Part shown: positions 62,830-64,000 of the stretch, piece after piece
Layout: each line of letters begins with the position of its first letter
Position numbering within the stretch: position 1 is the first letter of the stretch
Origin: Nitrospirota bacterium
GTDB taxonomy: Bacteria > Nitrospirota_A > Leptospirillia > Leptospirillales > Leptospirillaceae
Direction of reading: 5' to 3'
Length of the DNA stretch: 64,000 bases
Assembly: GCA_021838585.1 (NCBI GenBank)
Contig: JAKCDE010000003.1
Span: 83,037-147,036, forward strand
Notes under the pieces: model-generated
Database searches by the model: none
Told to the model about the DNA's origin: nothing
What the model saw: the letters and a program-made list of their open reading frames with translations, nothing else
Translations under genes and position numbers: made by a program

Positions 62830-63818
62830 CGTCCCCCCGGAGGGTGGCTCGCGCGTTTCAGCCGGTCGTTCACCGCCCCCCACTCCTCCCCGTCCGGCGG
62901 CGCCTCGACGAGGATCCGCCCGAACCCTCCCCGGTCCAGGGAGTGGAGGGCGGCATAGAGCTCCCGGGCGTATTCGGAGGGTCTTTTTGAAATTGGAAGG
63001 GCCGTGACACCTCCCTGCCCGTCAAGCTCCCGTCCGTCGGAGAAGGTCAGGACCCCCACCGTCTCCCCCCGCAAGACCAGGGAGCGGACCCGGATCCAAA
63101 GGGCGTCCGGGGACCGCACCTCCAGCGGGGTGGCCGGAGCGTAATGGCTCTCTCCCGAGCCGGGGAGTCCGGGAGGGGAGGATCCCTCCTCGTCTGCTCC
63201 GGATCGAAGCATCCGGATCCCGAGGAACGCCTCGATCCTCTGGGCGGAAATCGAACCGGGCCGCAGAAGAGCCGGTCGTTCCCCGACAAAGCCGACGATG
63301 GTCGACTCGACCCCCACGGGACAGGGACCTCCCTCGAGGATCGGGCCCGCCTCGTCGCCAAAGGACTCCCGGACATGCCAGCTCGCGGTCGGGGACAGCC
63401 GTCCGAAGCGGTTGGCCGACGGGGCCGCAATTCCCCCTCCGAAGGCCTTCAAAAGAGCCGTGGCAACAGGGTGGTCCGGAACCCGGACGGCCACCGTCTC
63501 CCGGCCTCCCGTCACCTCCCGGGGAACCTCCCGGCGCCCGGGAAGGACGAGAGTCAGGGGACCCGGCCAGAAGCGTTCCGCGAGCCTTCGGGCCTCCTCG
63601 GGAATCTCCCGGACCCACTCTTCGAGACGGGCCACTCCCTCGATGTGCACGATCAGGGGACGATTCCTCGGACGGCCCTTGAGGGCGAAGACGCGCTCCA
63701 CCCCTTTCGGGTTCATGGCGTCCGCCCCCAGACCGTAGACCGTCTCCGTGGGGAAGACGACGGTGAGCCCCCGCTTCAGGTGGTCGACCGCGGTGGCGAG
63801 ATCCTCCGGGATTGTCAT
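62826..63818 (-). CDS. sua5: L-threonylcarbamoyladenylate synthase (Sua5 type)
   Basis: 330 aa. YrdC domain (residues 1-200): FPTETVYGLGADA, KGRPRNRPLIVHI and GIAAPSANRFGRLSPT, with the late ESTIVGF. The extra ~110 residues form the Sua5 C-terminal domain. It makes the threonylcarbamoyl-AMP used for t6A37 of ANN-decoding tRNAs. Longer than the stand-alone YrdC/TsaC. Its ATG is the first of the minus-strand run. Confidence 0.93.
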   Translation of the reverse strand: MTIPEDLATAVDHLKRGLTVVFPTETVYGLGADAMNPKGVERVFALKGRPRNRPLIVHIEGVARLEEWVREIPEEARRLAERFWPGPLTLVLPGRREVPREVTGGRETVAVRVPDHPVATALLKAFGGGIAAPSANRFGRLSPTASWHVRESFGDEAGPILEGGPCPVGVESTIVGFVGERPALLRPGSISAQRIEAFLGIRMLRSGADEEGSSPPGLPGSGESHYAPATPLEVRSPDALWIRVRSLVLRGETVGVLTFSDGRELDGQGGVTALPISKRPSEYARELYAALHSLDRGGFGRILVEAPPDGEEWGAVNDRLKRASHPPGGR

Positions 63819-63856
63819 GCACGTCCCCTTGTCATTTTACCAGAAAAGCGCCATAA

Positions 63857-63909
63857 ATCTCCGGCGTTCAGGCCGGAGATGTAAGGCGTGCCTTGGTTTA
63901 TGATAAAAT
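63857..63909 (+). mobile_element. IS200/IS605-like terminal hairpin with adjoining promoter
   Basis: ATCTCCGGC (63857-63865) and GCCGGAGAT (63872-63880) form a perfect 9-bp stem with a GTTCAG loop, followed by GTAAGG. The 'TTCAGG...GGAGATGT' look is like the subterminal hairpins at the ends of IS200/IS605 tnpB elements. Downstream TGATAAAAT (63901-63909) is an extended -10. A short frame beginning MKTLQAFIYG at 63917 ends at a TGA at 63982. No transposase is in the window, so this may be one end or a remnant. The remaining bases to 64000 show nothing else. Confidence 0.3.
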
Positions 63910-64000
63910 GAAAACCATGAAAACACTTCAAGCCTTCATATATGGTCCCTCCGCCCGTTGCAAGAGGTTTTTCCCTTTTTGAGGACGATCACTGCAGTCA

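Noticed and set aside
60886..62958. 690-aa plus-strand ORF antisense to the histidine kinase
   Set aside because: It mirrors the kinase gene, low-complexity Gly/Arg/Asp content, no motif.
1..64000. CRISPR arrays, prophage, toxin-antitoxin or defence genes
   Set aside because: No repeat-spacer pattern, integrase, phage structural gene or known defence motif was found; the window is core genome.

Overview
The window reads as chromosomal DNA of an autotrophic, acidophilic, iron-oxidising Nitrospirota bacterium, most probably Leptospirillum (group II / L. ferriphilum-like). The grounds are a four-gene 2-oxoacid:ferredoxin oxidoreductase, a short isocitrate dehydrogenase followed by a stand-alone C-terminal domain gene (reductive TCA cycle), an isolated and strongly promoted single-haem periplasmic cytochrome c, and moderately high GC. 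The genus is an inference; no rRNA is present. No prophage, plasmid, CRISPR or defence island is visible. Nearly all of the window is dense, co-directional core metabolism.

Layout. 1-3.8 kb: end of an unknown gene, then porABGD-like genes closed by a strong terminator. 3.8-6.5 kb: secreted thioredoxin-like protein, prmA, pyrF. 6.5-12 kb (minus): cobalamin run cbiD-cbiE-cbiT-cbiG-cobJ-cobO followed by def. 12-22.7 kb: rplI, then the origin-type cluster rpmH-rnpA-yidD-yidC-mnmE-mnmG-rsmG-parS-parA-parB-bactofilin-mnmA-exonuclease. 22.7-28.3 kb: tRNA-Val (minus), ileS, lspA, a TPR protein, an RluD-type synthase. 28.3-33.6 kb: minus-strand run (barrel-like protein, VOC protein, polyprenyl synthase, DUF1015), a divergent nitrilase-family gene, trmI. 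33.7-34.5 kb: cytochrome c with its own promoter and terminator. 34.5-46.8 kb: rho with a long leader, rpmE, prfA, prmC, murA, then hisG-D-C-B-H-A-F-IE and a HIT protein. 46.8-53.8 kb: rpsU-yqeY-dnaG-rpoD, tRNA(CAU), a zinc-ribbon coiled-coil protein, RNase P RNA, an HD hydrolase. 53.8-57 kb (minus): hflX, a YkgJ-type cysteine protein, DUF2156. 57.3-58.8 kb: isocitrate dehydrogenase and its detached domain. 58.8-63.8 kb (minus): Sua5, hybrid-free histidine kinase, NtrC-type regulator, HIT protein. 63.8-64 kb: an IS200/IS605-like hairpin.

The most interesting signals are at the level of gene starts and promoters. Three genes (lspA, hisG, hflX) have N-termini that family knowledge says must begin upstream of any ATG/GTG/TTG, and at each expected place an ATC, ATA or ATT codon lies about 7 nt after a good Shine-Dalgarno sequence. 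hflX is the most convincing. Several promoters carry an extended -10 (TGnTATAAT). A perfect 16-bp parS palindrome lies 18 nt before parA. Long overlapping ORFs on the opposite strand of rho, dnaG, the histidine kinase and others are GC-driven shadows.
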